DNA of 34,115 nucleotides from Actinomycetes bacterium (GCA_021815645.1 JAKBAB010000014.1:1-34115), one strand, 5' to 3'; counted from the stretch's first letter, positions 9,441 through 17,123 are shown. A program made the numbers and translations. Notes: a model not told the origin generated them from the sequence alone.

Positions 9441-9514
9441 GGGGGCGTAGCCCAATTGGCAGAGGCAGGGCGCTTAAACCGCCTCCAGTGAGGGTTCGAG
9501 TCCCTTCGCCCCTA
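9441..9514 (+). tRNA. tRNA-Leu (anticodon UAA), short-variable-arm form
   Basis: A complete 74-base cloverleaf can be drawn by hand. The acceptor stem is 9441-9447 with 9507-9513 (seven pairs, one G-U) and A9514 is the discriminator. The D arm has a GCC/GGC stem. The anticodon stem is 9468-9472 with 9480-9484, and the loop CTTAAAC gives anticodon TAA at 9475-9477. The variable loop is only five bases, and the T arm is GAGGG/CCCTT around TTCGAGT. CCA is not encoded. UAA reads UUA and UUG leucine codons, and discriminator A fits leucyl-tRNA synthetase. The odd point is the missing long variable arm of normal class II leucine tRNAs; the body resembles a tRNA-Trp. Confidence 0.88.
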
Positions 9515-9520
9515 CGCAGC

Positions 9521-9540
9521 GGGTGGTGTACCCATTTTTT
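9521..9540 (+). terminator. Short hairpin plus T-run after the tRNA
   Basis: GGGTG and TACCC (one G-T pair) can form a five-pair stem with a three-base loop, followed one base later by six T residues. This is the only T-run-type intrinsic terminator I see in the window. It separates the tRNA from the gene at 9555. Confidence 0.55.
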
Positions 9541-9542
9541 AG

Positions 9543-9548
9543 TAGCGT
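9543..9548 (+). promoter_or_regulatory. Candidate -10 box (TAGCGT) for leaderless transcript of the 9555 gene
   Basis: TAGCGT ends six bases before the GTG at 9555 and immediately follows the tRNA terminator, so a new transcript starting at the GTG would make sense. No -35 box is evident. Confidence 0.45.
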
Positions 9549-9554
9549 TGTAGG

Positions 9555-10403
9555 GTGGCGAAAAGCACAACGGGAAAATGGGTGAGTCGGGTCGGCGCGG
9601 CCGGTGGGGGTAAGTCCTACCGAAAGAGCCGTCCCAGTAACTACTACGGCGCGCTCGCGGTCATCGTCGTACTGGGACTCGCGCTCGTGGTCTATTCACG
9701 CTACGAGTACCAAAACCCGGTGAAGGTTCACAACCACGTCGTGCAGCCGGCGGTGGGCACGACGTCTTACGCGGGCGTCTCGGTACAGGTTTGTGGCAAG
9801 AGTCTGCCCTACCTCGCCCCTGATCCGGCCAATCGTGCGAGCTACCTAATTGAGAACGCGGACGTCATCAAAGTGTCGCCAATTGCTACCTCCGACGCCG
9901 GTCACCACGCGACCTTCGCGGGCTTTATCGGGGAGACACCGGGCTACGTCGCGACCGCGACGAAGTTGGCGATTCCCACGGCCGCGGGTAAAGCTAATCC
10001 CGCCACCACGTTCACCAACGGCCAGAGCTGTCCGGCGAAGTCGAAGTACCCCGGTCAAAAGGGCAAGGTCGTCTACGCCTACTGGAGTTCTTTCGCCCAA
10101 AAGTCACCCACTCTCACGACGAATCCCTCCTCGATTCATTTCGTGAAGGAACTTCGCGTGACGATGGCCTTCGAACCGGCGGGCGTGACGCCCCGGGCGC
10201 CGTCGGCGGCGACGACTGACCAGATGGTGCTCGCGACCACCACGCCCACGACGACTACGACGATCGCCATTACGCCCCCCACGACGACGCCGACTAGCCC
10301 GACGACCACGTCGGTACCGTCCGGTGGCGCGACGACGACCTCCCCTTCGACCACGACCCCCTCGACAACGAAGCCCACGACGACGACGACCACGAAGGGC
10401 TGA
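9555..10403 (+). CDS. Unknown single-pass membrane protein with Thr/Pro-rich C-terminal tail
   Basis: I do not recognise a named family. The 282-residue protein has a basic N-terminus (GGGKSYRKSR), one transmembrane helix at about 32-48, and an exposed domain (~50-215) with two cysteines (VQVCGKSLP and GQSCPAKSK). The last ~65 residues are a low-complexity Thr/Pro/Ser run (TTTPTTTTT, PTTTPTSPTTT) coded by repeated ACG/ACC. Such tails often act as wall-spanning linkers or O-mannosylation targets in actinobacteria; that is inference. It is two bases from the nucleotidyltransferase gene, so probably co-transcribed with it. An in-out topology with the domain outside the membrane is most likely. 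Confidence 0.6.
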   Translation: MAKSTTGKWVSRVGAAGGGKSYRKSRPSNYYGALAVIVVLGLALVVYSRYEYQNPVKVHNHVVQPAVGTTSYAGVSVQVCGKSLPYLAPDPANRASYLIENADVIKVSPIATSDAGHHATFAGFIGETPGYVATATKLAIPTAAGKANPATTFTNGQSCPAKSKYPGQKGKVVYAYWSSFAQKSPTLTTNPSSIHFVKELRVTMAFEPAGVTPRAPSAATTDQMVLATTTPTTTTTIAITPPTTTPTSPTTTSVPSGGATTTSPSTTTPSTTKPTTTTTTKG

Positions 10404-10405
10404 CC

Positions 10406-11431
10406 TTGCGCTCGATCATCCTGGTTGGGGGGAAGGGCACGCGGCTCCGGCCGCTGACGTACGAAACGCCCAAGCAGATGCTGCCCCTGGTGGGGGTGGC
10501 GATGATTGAGTGCGTGCTGAGCGACCTAGCCCGGCACGGGGTGACCGACGCGGTGTTGGCGCTCGGCTACTTGCCCAATCGATTTATCGAGGCCTACCCG
10601 TCTAACACGATCGCCGGCGTGGGGGTGACCTACGCGGTCGAGCCCGAGCCACTCGACACCGCGGGGGCCATTCGTTTCGCAGCCCAGTTCGGTGGTTTCG
10701 ACGAGACCTTTTTGGTCGTTAACGGTGACGTGGTGAGCGACCTCGACGTCAGTGCGCTCGTCGCGCGACACCGCGACCGCGCGGCGGAAGCGACCATCGC
10801 CCTGCACACCGTTGCGGACCCGTCGGGCTTCGGCGTCGTGTCGACCGACGAAGGTGGGCGCGTGCTCGCGTTCGTCGAGAAGCCCGCGCCGGGGGAGGCG
10901 CCGTCGAATCAAATAAACGCCGGTTACTACGTAATGGAGCCGAGTGTGCTTAACGCCATTCCTGCGGGCGTTCGGGTCAACGTGGAGCGCGAAGTCTTCC
11001 CACGATTGGCGGAGACCAAGACCCTCTTCGCGCGCGCCGACGAGGCCTACTGGCTCGATACCGGCACGCCCCACGCCTACCTCCAGGCGAACGTGGATAT
11101 TTTAAAGGGGCGTCGCTCGGAACGCCACGGTGCGGTCGTCGTTGATGGATCGTGGCGACACCCGAACGCCACGATCGATCCCAGCGCCCTCATAATTAAC
11201 AGCGCCGTGGACGCGGACTGCGTAGTCGGCAGCGGCGTCGTGCTCGAAAACGCGGTGTTGCTGCCGAGGGCCGTCATTCAAAGTGACTGCGAAGTTCGCT
11301 CATCGATTATCGGGCCCAGCGCGATTATCGGCCCGGGTTCACGGCTCGGGCCGACCTGCGTCGTGGGCGCGAAGGAGCACGTCGCCGCGGCCTCGCACCT
11401 TTCGGGGGACGTTCGCCTCGGCGGCGTGTAG
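10406..11431 (+). CDS. manC: NDP-sugar pyrophosphorylase, probably mannose-1-phosphate guanylyltransferase
   Basis: A 341-residue sugar-1-phosphate nucleotidyltransferase with a left-handed beta-helix tail. The nucleotide-binding signature IILVGGKGTRLRPLT lies at 4-18, followed by PKQMLPLVG, VVNGD at 104-108 (metal Asp), FVEKP at 156-160 and NAGYYVM at 171-177. From ~250 on, hexapeptide-type repeats (VVGSGVVLENAVLL, IIGPSAIIGPGSRL) form the helix. Actinobacterial homologues beside cofD/cofE and manB are annotated as GDP-mannose pyrophosphorylases, so GDP-mannose is the favoured product, though glucose-1-phosphate transferases look alike. TTG start with AAGGG upstream. It ends convergently with cofE, 19 bases apart. 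Confidence 0.83.
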   Translation: MRSIILVGGKGTRLRPLTYETPKQMLPLVGVAMIECVLSDLARHGVTDAVLALGYLPNRFIEAYPSNTIAGVGVTYAVEPEPLDTAGAIRFAAQFGGFDETFLVVNGDVVSDLDVSALVARHRDRAAEATIALHTVADPSGFGVVSTDEGGRVLAFVEKPAPGEAPSNQINAGYYVMEPSVLNAIPAGVRVNVEREVFPRLAETKTLFARADEAYWLDTGTPHAYLQANVDILKGRRSERHGAVVVDGSWRHPNATIDPSALIINSAVDADCVVGSGVVLENAVLLPRAVIQSDCEVRSSIIGPSAIIGPGSRLGPTCVVGAKEHVAAASHLSGDVRLGGV

Positions 11432-11450
11432 GGCCCGGCCAGCCCTTCGT

Positions 11451-12161
11451 TTATCGAAAGAGGTCGTCGGTCGGGGAGCGCACGATACTGTCTTTCACCG
11501 ACCCTGCACCGAAGAATGAGGGGTCCAGTCCGCGCACCAGAGCGAAGGGCGTTCCCGCCGCCTTTTTGAGTACCAGGTTGGCGGCGCCGGCGATCTCGTC
11601 GACGATGGCCACCTCCGTGGCTTCGAGGGGTCGCCCGTTGCCGTCTAGGGTCCCGCGCAGATCGAGCAGGGGTGAGACGCCGGCGCAGCCGAGGGCCACG
11701 TCGGTGACGCCGTGACGCCAGACGCGCCCAAAGGTGTCGGTGACCACGACCGCTACGTCTACGTCGAGTCGGTAGCGCAGCGCGTCGCGAAAGGCGCGCG
11801 CCGACCGATCGGGGTCGAGCGGGAGAAGGACCGCTGTGCCCGCGTCGGTATTCGAGAGGTCGACCCCGGCGTTGGCGTTCACGAAGCCGTGGCGGGTTTC
11901 GGTAATGCGCAGGGTACCCCGTCGCCGTAGCACGCGCACGGCCTCGCCTTCGACGATGGCGGCCTTATGCTCATCGGTTCCGTCGAAGTTGACCACCCGC
12001 CCTTCGGCCTTGGCGACGACTTTGCTCGTAACGACGACTACGTCACGGTCTTCTAGCGTGCAGCTCGAGCCGTTAAGAGCCGAGAGAAAAATCTCGACGA
12101 GATCGTCACCGGCTCGAACTTGGTGAGTGCACGATAGGGCCACGAGGCGCAGTTCGTTCAC
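11451..12161 (-). CDS. cofE: Coenzyme F420-0:L-glutamate ligase CofE (FbiB N-terminal domain type)
   Basis: A 236-residue enzyme that adds glutamates to F420-0, the last stage of coenzyme F420 synthesis, using GTP. Family motifs: DVVVVTSKVVAKAEGRVV near residues 41-58, RITETRHGFVNANAGVDLSN in the middle, and VVVTDTFGRVWRHGVTDVALG, then AGTPFALVRG near the end. It is a stand-alone CofE: the C-terminal nitroreductase-type domain of mycobacterial FbiB is absent. The GTG at 12161 is chosen because it overlaps the cofD stop by four bases (GTGA) and fits the family N-terminus. The frame remains open upstream to 12290 but that extension is Arg-rich antisense-like sequence. Confidence 0.93.
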   Translation of the reverse strand: MNELRLVALSCTHQVRAGDDLVEIFLSALNGSSCTLEDRDVVVVTSKVVAKAEGRVVNFDGTDEHKAAIVEGEAVRVLRRRGTLRITETRHGFVNANAGVDLSNTDAGTAVLLPLDPDRSARAFRDALRYRLDVDVAVVVTDTFGRVWRHGVTDVALGCAGVSPLLDLRGTLDGNGRPLEATEVAIVDEIAGAANLVLKKAAGTPFALVRGLDPSFFGAGSVKDSIVRSPTDDLFR

Positions 12162-13072
12162 GCCAGCACCGCCTCGGCGAGGCGACGGGCGTGATGGGGT
12201 TCGGCCATGACCGTGGTCGTCACCGTCACCGCGAACCCTCGCGCGCGAAGGTCGGCGCCGTAGGCGGCGTCGACCTCGTCGATTATCCACCGGTCAACGA
12301 CGTCGCCGTAGAAATCCGCGACGCCTACGGGTGAAACGTCGTGACCGAACTGGTGCAGCAATCGGTCGGCGGGTCCCTTGAGGGCGGCGCCGCCCACAAT
12401 GGGCGACACGGCTACTACTTCGCCTCGACGGTGCGCGATGGCGTCGCGCACTCCGGGCACTCTTAGAAGTGGGTCGATGGAGATTAGGGGGTTCGACGGG
12501 GCAATGACGATTCGATCACTTTCGCGCAGGGCGGAGATGACCTGACTGGTCGCTCGGGCCTGCGACAGTCCGACCACGTTGATTGCCCGAACGGCTAAGT
12601 CGTGGCGGTGGCGTACGAAGTACTCCTGGAACGTTAGGCGGCCGAGATTCGTGTCGAACTCGGTCGAAACTACGTCGTCGGTGACGGGTAAGACGGTAAC
12701 CGGGATCCGGCGGCGCACCGCGAGCTCTCGCGTCACGTCGGTTTTGGTTAATCCTTGGGCTAGTCGCTGGCTGCGGTAGAGGTGGGTAGCGAGATCTCGG
12801 TCGCCGAGACGAAACCAACTTTCGCCACCGAGCGCGTCGAGTTCTTCCATAACGCGCCAACTCTCGTCACCAAGTCCCCAGCCCCGCGCGTCGTCGCTTA
12901 GGCCGGCGAGTGTGTAAATGATCGTGTCGATGTCGGGACAGACGGTGAGACCGTGGATGACGACGTCGTCGCCGACGTTAACGACGGCGACTAAAGAGGT
13001 GGGCTCTACGACGTCGATCATGGCGCGTAAGAGGCGAGCGGCGCCGACGCCGCCGCTCAGTACGCAGATCAC
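12158..13072 (-). CDS. cofD: 2-phospho-L-lactate transferase CofD (FbiA)
   Basis: Joins the phospholactyl or phosphoenolpyruvyl part of the LPPG/EPPG donor to the deazaflavin Fo, giving (dehydro)F420-0. About 304 residues. Motifs: N-terminal LSGGVGAARLLRAM, then NVGDDVVIHGLTVCPDIDTIIYTLAG (Fo and metal site), FRLGDRDLATHLYRS, and FQEYFVRHRHD, then IAPSNPLISIDPLL and IVGGAALKGPADRLL. I place the start at the GTG of 13072 because the conserved first strand begins there and TAAGGT lies seven bases upstream. A longer GTG start at 13111 is possible and would nearly touch the divergent gene. The 3' end overlaps cofE by four bases. Confidence 0.94.
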   Translation of the reverse strand: MICVLSGGVGAARLLRAMIDVVEPTSLVAVVNVGDDVVIHGLTVCPDIDTIIYTLAGLSDDARGWGLGDESWRVMEELDALGGESWFRLGDRDLATHLYRSQRLAQGLTKTDVTRELAVRRRIPVTVLPVTDDVVSTEFDTNLGRLTFQEYFVRHRHDLAVRAINVVGLSQARATSQVISALRESDRIVIAPSNPLISIDPLLRVPGVRDAIAHRRGEVVAVSPIVGGAALKGPADRLLHQFGHDVSPVGVADFYGDVVDRWIIDEVDAAYGADLRARGFAVTVTTTVMAEPHHARRLAEAVLA

Positions 13073-13079
13073 TACGCCA

Positions 13080-13085
13080 ACCTTA
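13080..13085 (-). promoter_or_regulatory. Candidate -10 box (TAAGGT) upstream of cofD
   Basis: On the minus strand TAAGGT lies seven bases before the GTG at 13072. It would give a leaderless or nearly leaderless cofD-cofE transcript, if the short cofD start is right. Confidence 0.3.
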
Positions 13086-13114
13086 CGCGTCGGAGGTTCG
13101 GCGAAGTTCACGAG

Positions 13115-13954
13115 GTGACGAGCACGTCGGTAGCATCGATGTCCGTGGACGACTCCCTCATCGGCCGGTGGCCCGGTTCTGCGGCCTTCGCGGTTCTTCG
13201 CCTAAACGGCAGTCGGGTCGAGCGACTCGTTGAAGGTGGTGACCTCGACGAGGTGCGCCCCTGGGCCTCGGTGTCGAAGATGGTTGTCGCCCTCGCCGTC
13301 GGCGTAGAAGTGGATTGGGGACTGGTTCGCTACGAGGATACCAGCGGTCTCGCGGGAGCGACTATGGCGGAACTGATGTCGCACTGCAGCGGACTAGGAC
13401 TCGAGGCCGGCGACCGGACCGTGGAGCGAGCGACGCGTCGGGTCTATTCGAACGTGGCGATTGACCTGGCGGTAGGTGGGATTGTGGGAGACGGTGACCC
13501 CGCGCGGTGGTTGGACGACCGCGTCTTCACGCCGATCGGACTATCGAACAGTCGACTCGACGGCCGGGCGGCGGCGGGGGTCGTGGGTTCGACCAATGAT
13601 CTCGCTCAACTGGCGATCGCGTGGCTCAGATCGGACGGTTTAACCGAGACGACGAGGGATCGAATCATCACGCCGTACTTAGGCGCGTTATCCGGCGTCG
13701 TCCCGGGATTCGGGCGATTCGATCCATGCCCGTGGGGGTTGGGTCCGGAGATTCGAGGTGCCAAGCGACACTGGATGGGGCAGTGGCCGCCCGACAGTTT
13801 CGGACACTTCTCCCAAAGTGGCGCGTTAATTCTCGCTAACGTCGCGGCGGGCGTCGCCGTCGTGGCGACGAGCACGGTGCCGTTCGGCCCCTGGGCGGTG
13901 GAACTCTGGCCCCAGTTCACGAGCGAGGCGTGGAAACACGCGAGTAGAAAGTGA
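13115..13954 (+). CDS. Serine hydrolase of the beta-lactamase/penicillin-binding-protein fold
   Basis: A 279-residue class C beta-lactamase-like protein. Numbered from the GTG at 13115, the nucleophile motif SVSK is at 52-55, the YSN motif at 111-113, and HFSQSG at 231-236 stands where the KTG/HxG triad would be. Family members are carboxypeptidases, esterases or amidases; resistance to beta-lactams cannot be inferred. No signal peptide is visible, so it may be cytoplasmic. The start is uncertain: an in-frame ATG at 13139 and GTG at 13145 also fit, and TAGCAT at 13131-13136 could be a -10 box favouring the later ones. It is divergent from cofD and followed by the glycosyltransferase cluster. 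Confidence 0.8.
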   Translation: MTSTSVASMSVDDSLIGRWPGSAAFAVLRLNGSRVERLVEGGDLDEVRPWASVSKMVVALAVGVEVDWGLVRYEDTSGLAGATMAELMSHCSGLGLEAGDRTVERATRRVYSNVAIDLAVGGIVGDGDPARWLDDRVFTPIGLSNSRLDGRAAAGVVGSTNDLAQLAIAWLRSDGLTETTRDRIITPYLGALSGVVPGFGRFDPCPWGLGPEIRGAKRHWMGQWPPDSFGHFSQSGALILANVAAGVAVVATSTVPFGPWAVELWPQFTSEAWKHASRK

Positions 13955-14027
13955 GGGGTCGCTCGTTGAAACGGGGGCGAAGCCCGGCCAACGCGCCGAG
14001 CGCCCTCACCGTGGGAGGCTCGCAGCG

Positions 14028-15104
14028 GTGAACCCTCGCGTAGCGATCACGCTCGATCAGCTCTATCGCCCCCAGCCGGGGGGTATCGCTACGTACGTTC
14101 GCGGACTCGTCACGGGCCTCGCCGCGTTAGACGAGCGAGCCCCCGAACTCGTCGGAGTCGCCCCGCGGGGCCGCGGTGATGACGTCGCGTCACTGCCGCT
14201 CGATTCCGTGGTCGTTCCGATGGCGGTGGAGTTGCTTACGCGCCTTTGGTCCCGGTGGCCCGTTGGCGTTCCCGGGGACTGCGACGTAGTCCACGCTTCG
14301 TCACTCGCTGGCCCCCTGCGCGGTGGACGGCCCGAGGCACTGCACAGCGTCGCGTTGCACGACTTGCTGTGGCGCGACGAGCCGGGCGCGAGTACGGCGC
14401 GCGGTGTTCGATTTCACGAGGTCCGACTGAACGCACTGCGACGGCGCGACGAAGTTCGGGTCGTGACGACCGCGCCCGGGTTGGCCGAGCGACTGGTCGC
14501 CGACGGTTTCGCGCCCGGGCGCATTCGTCCCGTCCACCTCGGAATCGATGACGCCGTCGAACCGGCGAGCGCCGACGACGTGGCGACTCTTCTCTCGCGT
14601 TACGGAGTCGGCGCGCACTACACCCTTTACGTAGGGACGAGGCAGCCCCGTAAAAACATCGACCGGCTGGTGCGCGGTCACGCGTTGGCGCGGTCGCGCT
14701 GCGACGAGTTAGGACCTCTGGTGTTGGTGGGACCGTCGGGCTGGGGTGGGGACGACGTCGGCGACGCGCTCGTGCTAGGTGCGCAGTCGCGCGCGCTCGT
14801 CAAGGGGCTCTACCGCGACGCGACCGTAGTGGCCTACGTGCCCCTCGCTGAGGGTTACGGACTCCCACCGGTGGAGGCACTCGGTGTCGGTGCGCGCGTG
14901 GTCGCCAGTGCGACGACGCCCAGTGTCGCGCACAACCGCGAAGTAATCACCGTCGATCCCATGGAGGTGGAGTCCATCCGAGACGGACTCATCGCGGCAA
15001 TCGCCCTGGGGGACGGTGACGACTTTCGTCGGCGTCGGGCCGAGAGCGTGTCGGCGTTGACGTGGCGCCAGTGCGCGCTCGATCACTTGGCGGCTTGGAC
15101 GTGA
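14028..15104 (+). CDS. GT4-family glycosyltransferase (first of a tandem pair)
   Basis: A 358-residue retaining GT-B glycosyltransferase. The N-terminal half opens with VAITLDQLYRPQPGGIATYVRGL, the acceptor side of GT4 enzymes. The C-terminal half has LYVGTRQPRKNIDRLVRG, LVLVGPSGWGG, and LAEGYGLPPVEALGVGARVVAS, the E-x7-E nucleotide-sugar site. The donor is probably GDP-mannose or a related GDP-sugar given the neighbours; that is inference. Soluble, likely attached to the inner face of the membrane. GTG start with GGGAGG about ten bases upstream. Its stop overlaps the start of the next GT4 gene by four bases, so the pair is translationally coupled. Confidence 0.85.
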   Translation: MNPRVAITLDQLYRPQPGGIATYVRGLVTGLAALDERAPELVGVAPRGRGDDVASLPLDSVVVPMAVELLTRLWSRWPVGVPGDCDVVHASSLAGPLRGGRPEALHSVALHDLLWRDEPGASTARGVRFHEVRLNALRRRDEVRVVTTAPGLAERLVADGFAPGRIRPVHLGIDDAVEPASADDVATLLSRYGVGAHYTLYVGTRQPRKNIDRLVRGHALARSRCDELGPLVLVGPSGWGGDDVGDALVLGAQSRALVKGLYRDATVVAYVPLAEGYGLPPVEALGVGARVVASATTPSVAHNREVITVDPMEVESIRDGLIAAIALGDGDDFRRRRAESVSALTWRQCALDHLAAWT

Positions 15105-16219
15105 GAGTTACGCTCGACGTTTCGGCCGTGCCCCCTCGAATTACGGGCGCCGGGCGCTACGTCGCCGAGATCGCACGTCGTCTCCCCGATAGTGGTGTCT
15201 CGACGACTCTCGTCACCCGGCGCGACGACGGCGCGCGTTGGCGTGAGCTGTCACCGAGTTCCGCGGTAGCTTCACCCGTCGCCCAATCACGACTCGGCCG
15301 ACTGGCTTACGAACGATGGATGCTCGGACGTTCGAGGTGGGCGCGCGACGCGGAGGTTTGGCACGGACCGCACTACACGGTGCCCCACAACGCGTCCGTG
15401 CCGCGAGTCGTCACCATCCACGATCTGACTTTCTTCACTAACCCCGAGTGGCACGAACGGGCCAAAGTTATCTACTTTCGCCGAGCGATTGCGTACTCAA
15501 TACGCCACGCGAAGGTCGCCGTTTGCGTTAGTGAGTACAGTGCGCGACAACTGACCGAGGTGACGGGCGCCGCCCTGCCGATCGTCGTGGCGCCGTTGGG
15601 CGTCGACCTATCGCGCTTCAGTCGCGACGAGGACGGCGACGAAGAACGGTTCGCGACGGCCAATCTGTCCAGGACGACGCCGTACGTGCTCTTCGTGGGC
15701 ACCGCCGAGCCCCGCAAGGGCCTCGACGTTTTGCTGCGCGCCTTCACGGAGGTGGCCCACGCGGACCCCCTCGTTGAACTGTGGATTGGCGGACTGGTGG
15801 GGTGGGGCGTGAGTGACCTCGAGACGCAGCTGCGTGCCCACCCCTTCGCCTCCCGGGTCCGTCGACTGGGTTTCGTAGACGACGCCGCGCTGCCGGCGCT
15901 TTATCGTCGCGCGTCGGTCGTCGCCTATCCCTCGCGCGCGGAGGGATTCGGACTGCCCGTACTCGAGGCCCTGGCCTGCGGTGCCGCGGTCGTCACCAGC
16001 GCGTCCACCGTAATGGCGGAAGTAGCCGGCGACGCGGCCTCGCTGGTGGCCGCGGGGGACAGTGACGGCCTCGCGAATGCCGTGCTTTCGGCCCTCGTGG
16101 CGCCCACGGCCGCGCGGGAGCGTAATGCGCGAAGGGCGCGTGAGCGCGCCGAGGTGTTCACGTGGGACGCCTGCGTCGCCGCGCACGTGAGGGCCTACGA
16201 CCTCGCGCGGGGTGCCTAG
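15101..16219 (+). CDS. GT4-family glycosyltransferase (second of a tandem pair)
   Basis: A 372-residue GT-B enzyme of the mannosyl/rhamnosyl-transferase type. Features: VTLDVSAVPPRITGAGRYVAEIARRL at the N-terminus, VVTIHDLTFF and VCVSEYSARQL in the acceptor domain, then LFVGTAEPRKGLDVLLRAF and YPSRAEGFGLPVLEALACGAAVVTS carrying the E-x7-E motif. The GTG at 15101 is chosen because it makes a GTGA overlap with the previous stop and starts the conserved strand; the frame is open further upstream inside the previous gene. It shares overall plan with its upstream neighbour, suggesting two successive sugar additions to one glycan, or an old duplication. Confidence 0.87.
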   Translation: MRVTLDVSAVPPRITGAGRYVAEIARRLPDSGVSTTLVTRRDDGARWRELSPSSAVASPVAQSRLGRLAYERWMLGRSRWARDAEVWHGPHYTVPHNASVPRVVTIHDLTFFTNPEWHERAKVIYFRRAIAYSIRHAKVAVCVSEYSARQLTEVTGAALPIVVAPLGVDLSRFSRDEDGDEERFATANLSRTTPYVLFVGTAEPRKGLDVLLRAFTEVAHADPLVELWIGGLVGWGVSDLETQLRAHPFASRVRRLGFVDDAALPALYRRASVVAYPSRAEGFGLPVLEALACGAAVVTSASTVMAEVAGDAASLVAAGDSDGLANAVLSALVAPTAARERNARRARERAEVFTWDACVAAHVRAYDLARGA

Positions 16220-16220
16220 G

Positions 16221-17123
16221 GTGCGCGCCCTCGTTACGGGAGCTCACGGTTTCGTGGGTCGACACCTCTGCCAATACCTCGCCGACGCCGGCGACGAAGT
16301 AGTCGAAGTGGACCGCGACGACGACGTTACTGACGGCGCGCGCATGCGCGAACTATTTGAACGAGTCCGGCCCAACGTCACCTACCACCTCGCGGCGTTG
16401 GCGAACGTCGCCGAGTCGTGGCGCCAACCCGACGAGTACACCCGGGTGAATGTGGTGGGCACGCGCCGGGTCCTCGAGGCGAGCGCGAGCGCGGGCCCCG
16501 AGTCGACGACGCTCTTCGTGAGCTCGGCGGAAGTGTACGGCGTCACCGAAGCGCGCGATCAACCCCTAGACGAGACGCAGCCCATCGCTCCCGCTAATCC
16601 CTACGCGACTAGCAAGGCCGAGGCCGAGGCCGTGGTGCGCGAGGTAGTACGTTCTCGCGGCCAACGCGTAATTACGGTACGGCCCTTCAACCACCTCGGA
16701 CCGGGTCAGTCTCCGCACTACGTTGTGCCGGCCCTCGTGCAACGACTTTTACTGGCGCGCGAAGAGGGGCGTGACGAGATCTCCGTGGGCGACCTCTCAA
16801 CCCAGAGGGACTTCACCGACGTGCGCGACGTGGTACGGGCCTATCGTCTGGTCGCGACGCGCGGCGTCACCGGCGAGACGTACCACGTGGCGTCCGGTCG
16901 CGCGACGGCGCTGGCGGAGATCGCCCGGGAGTTGGTGGCAACGGTGGCCCCGGGTACTCGACTCGTACTCGATCGCGAGCTGGTGCGCCCGATAGACGTG
17001 CCAATCTCGAGTGGACGAATAGACAAGATCAACCGCGACACGCAGTGGCGACCAGTCATCCCCCTAACGACGTCACTGCGCGACGTCGTCGATTACGAGG
17101 TCGCCCGCCTTCATCAGGGGTGA
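16221..17123 (+). CDS. rmd: Extended SDR, probably GDP-6-deoxy-D-mannose reductase (Rmd-like)
   Basis: A 300-residue NAD(P)-dependent sugar-nucleotide epimerase/reductase. NAD-binding TGAHGFVGRHL is at the N-terminus. The catalytic Ser is in LFVSSAEVYG, and Tyr/Lys in NPYATSKAEAE. The VRPFNHLGPGQSPHYVVP block is typical of Rmd and GDP-mannose 4,6-dehydratase relatives, and QRDFTDVRDVVRAY follows. Rmd reduces GDP-4-keto-6-deoxy-mannose to GDP-D-rhamnose; the partner dehydratase Gmd is not in this window. A 4-epimerase function is the main alternative. The GTG at 16221 is preferred for its fit to the family; GTG 16212 is also in frame and would overlap the previous gene by eight bases. Confidence 0.77.
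   Translation: MRALVTGAHGFVGRHLCQYLADAGDEVVEVDRDDDVTDGARMRELFERVRPNVTYHLAALANVAESWRQPDEYTRVNVVGTRRVLEASASAGPESTTLFVSSAEVYGVTEARDQPLDETQPIAPANPYATSKAEAEAVVREVVRSRGQRVITVRPFNHLGPGQSPHYVVPALVQRLLLAREEGRDEISVGDLSTQRDFTDVRDVVRAYRLVATRGVTGETYHVASGRATALAEIARELVATVAPGTRLVLDRELVRPIDVPISSGRIDKINRDTQWRPVIPLTTSLRDVVDYEVARLHQG

Noticed and set aside
10237..10400. Repeated ACG/ACC triplets resembling a short tandem repeat
   Set aside because: They stay in frame and code the Thr/Pro tail of the membrane protein; no regular unit with spacers, so not a CRISPR or minisatellite.
12162..12290. Upstream in-frame extension of cofE
   Set aside because: Arg-rich sequence lying inside cofD; the GTGA overlap at 12158-12161 is the better start.
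13972..13986. Small hairpin after the serine hydrolase
   Set aside because: Only four pairs around a three-base loop and no T-run; too weak to call a terminator.
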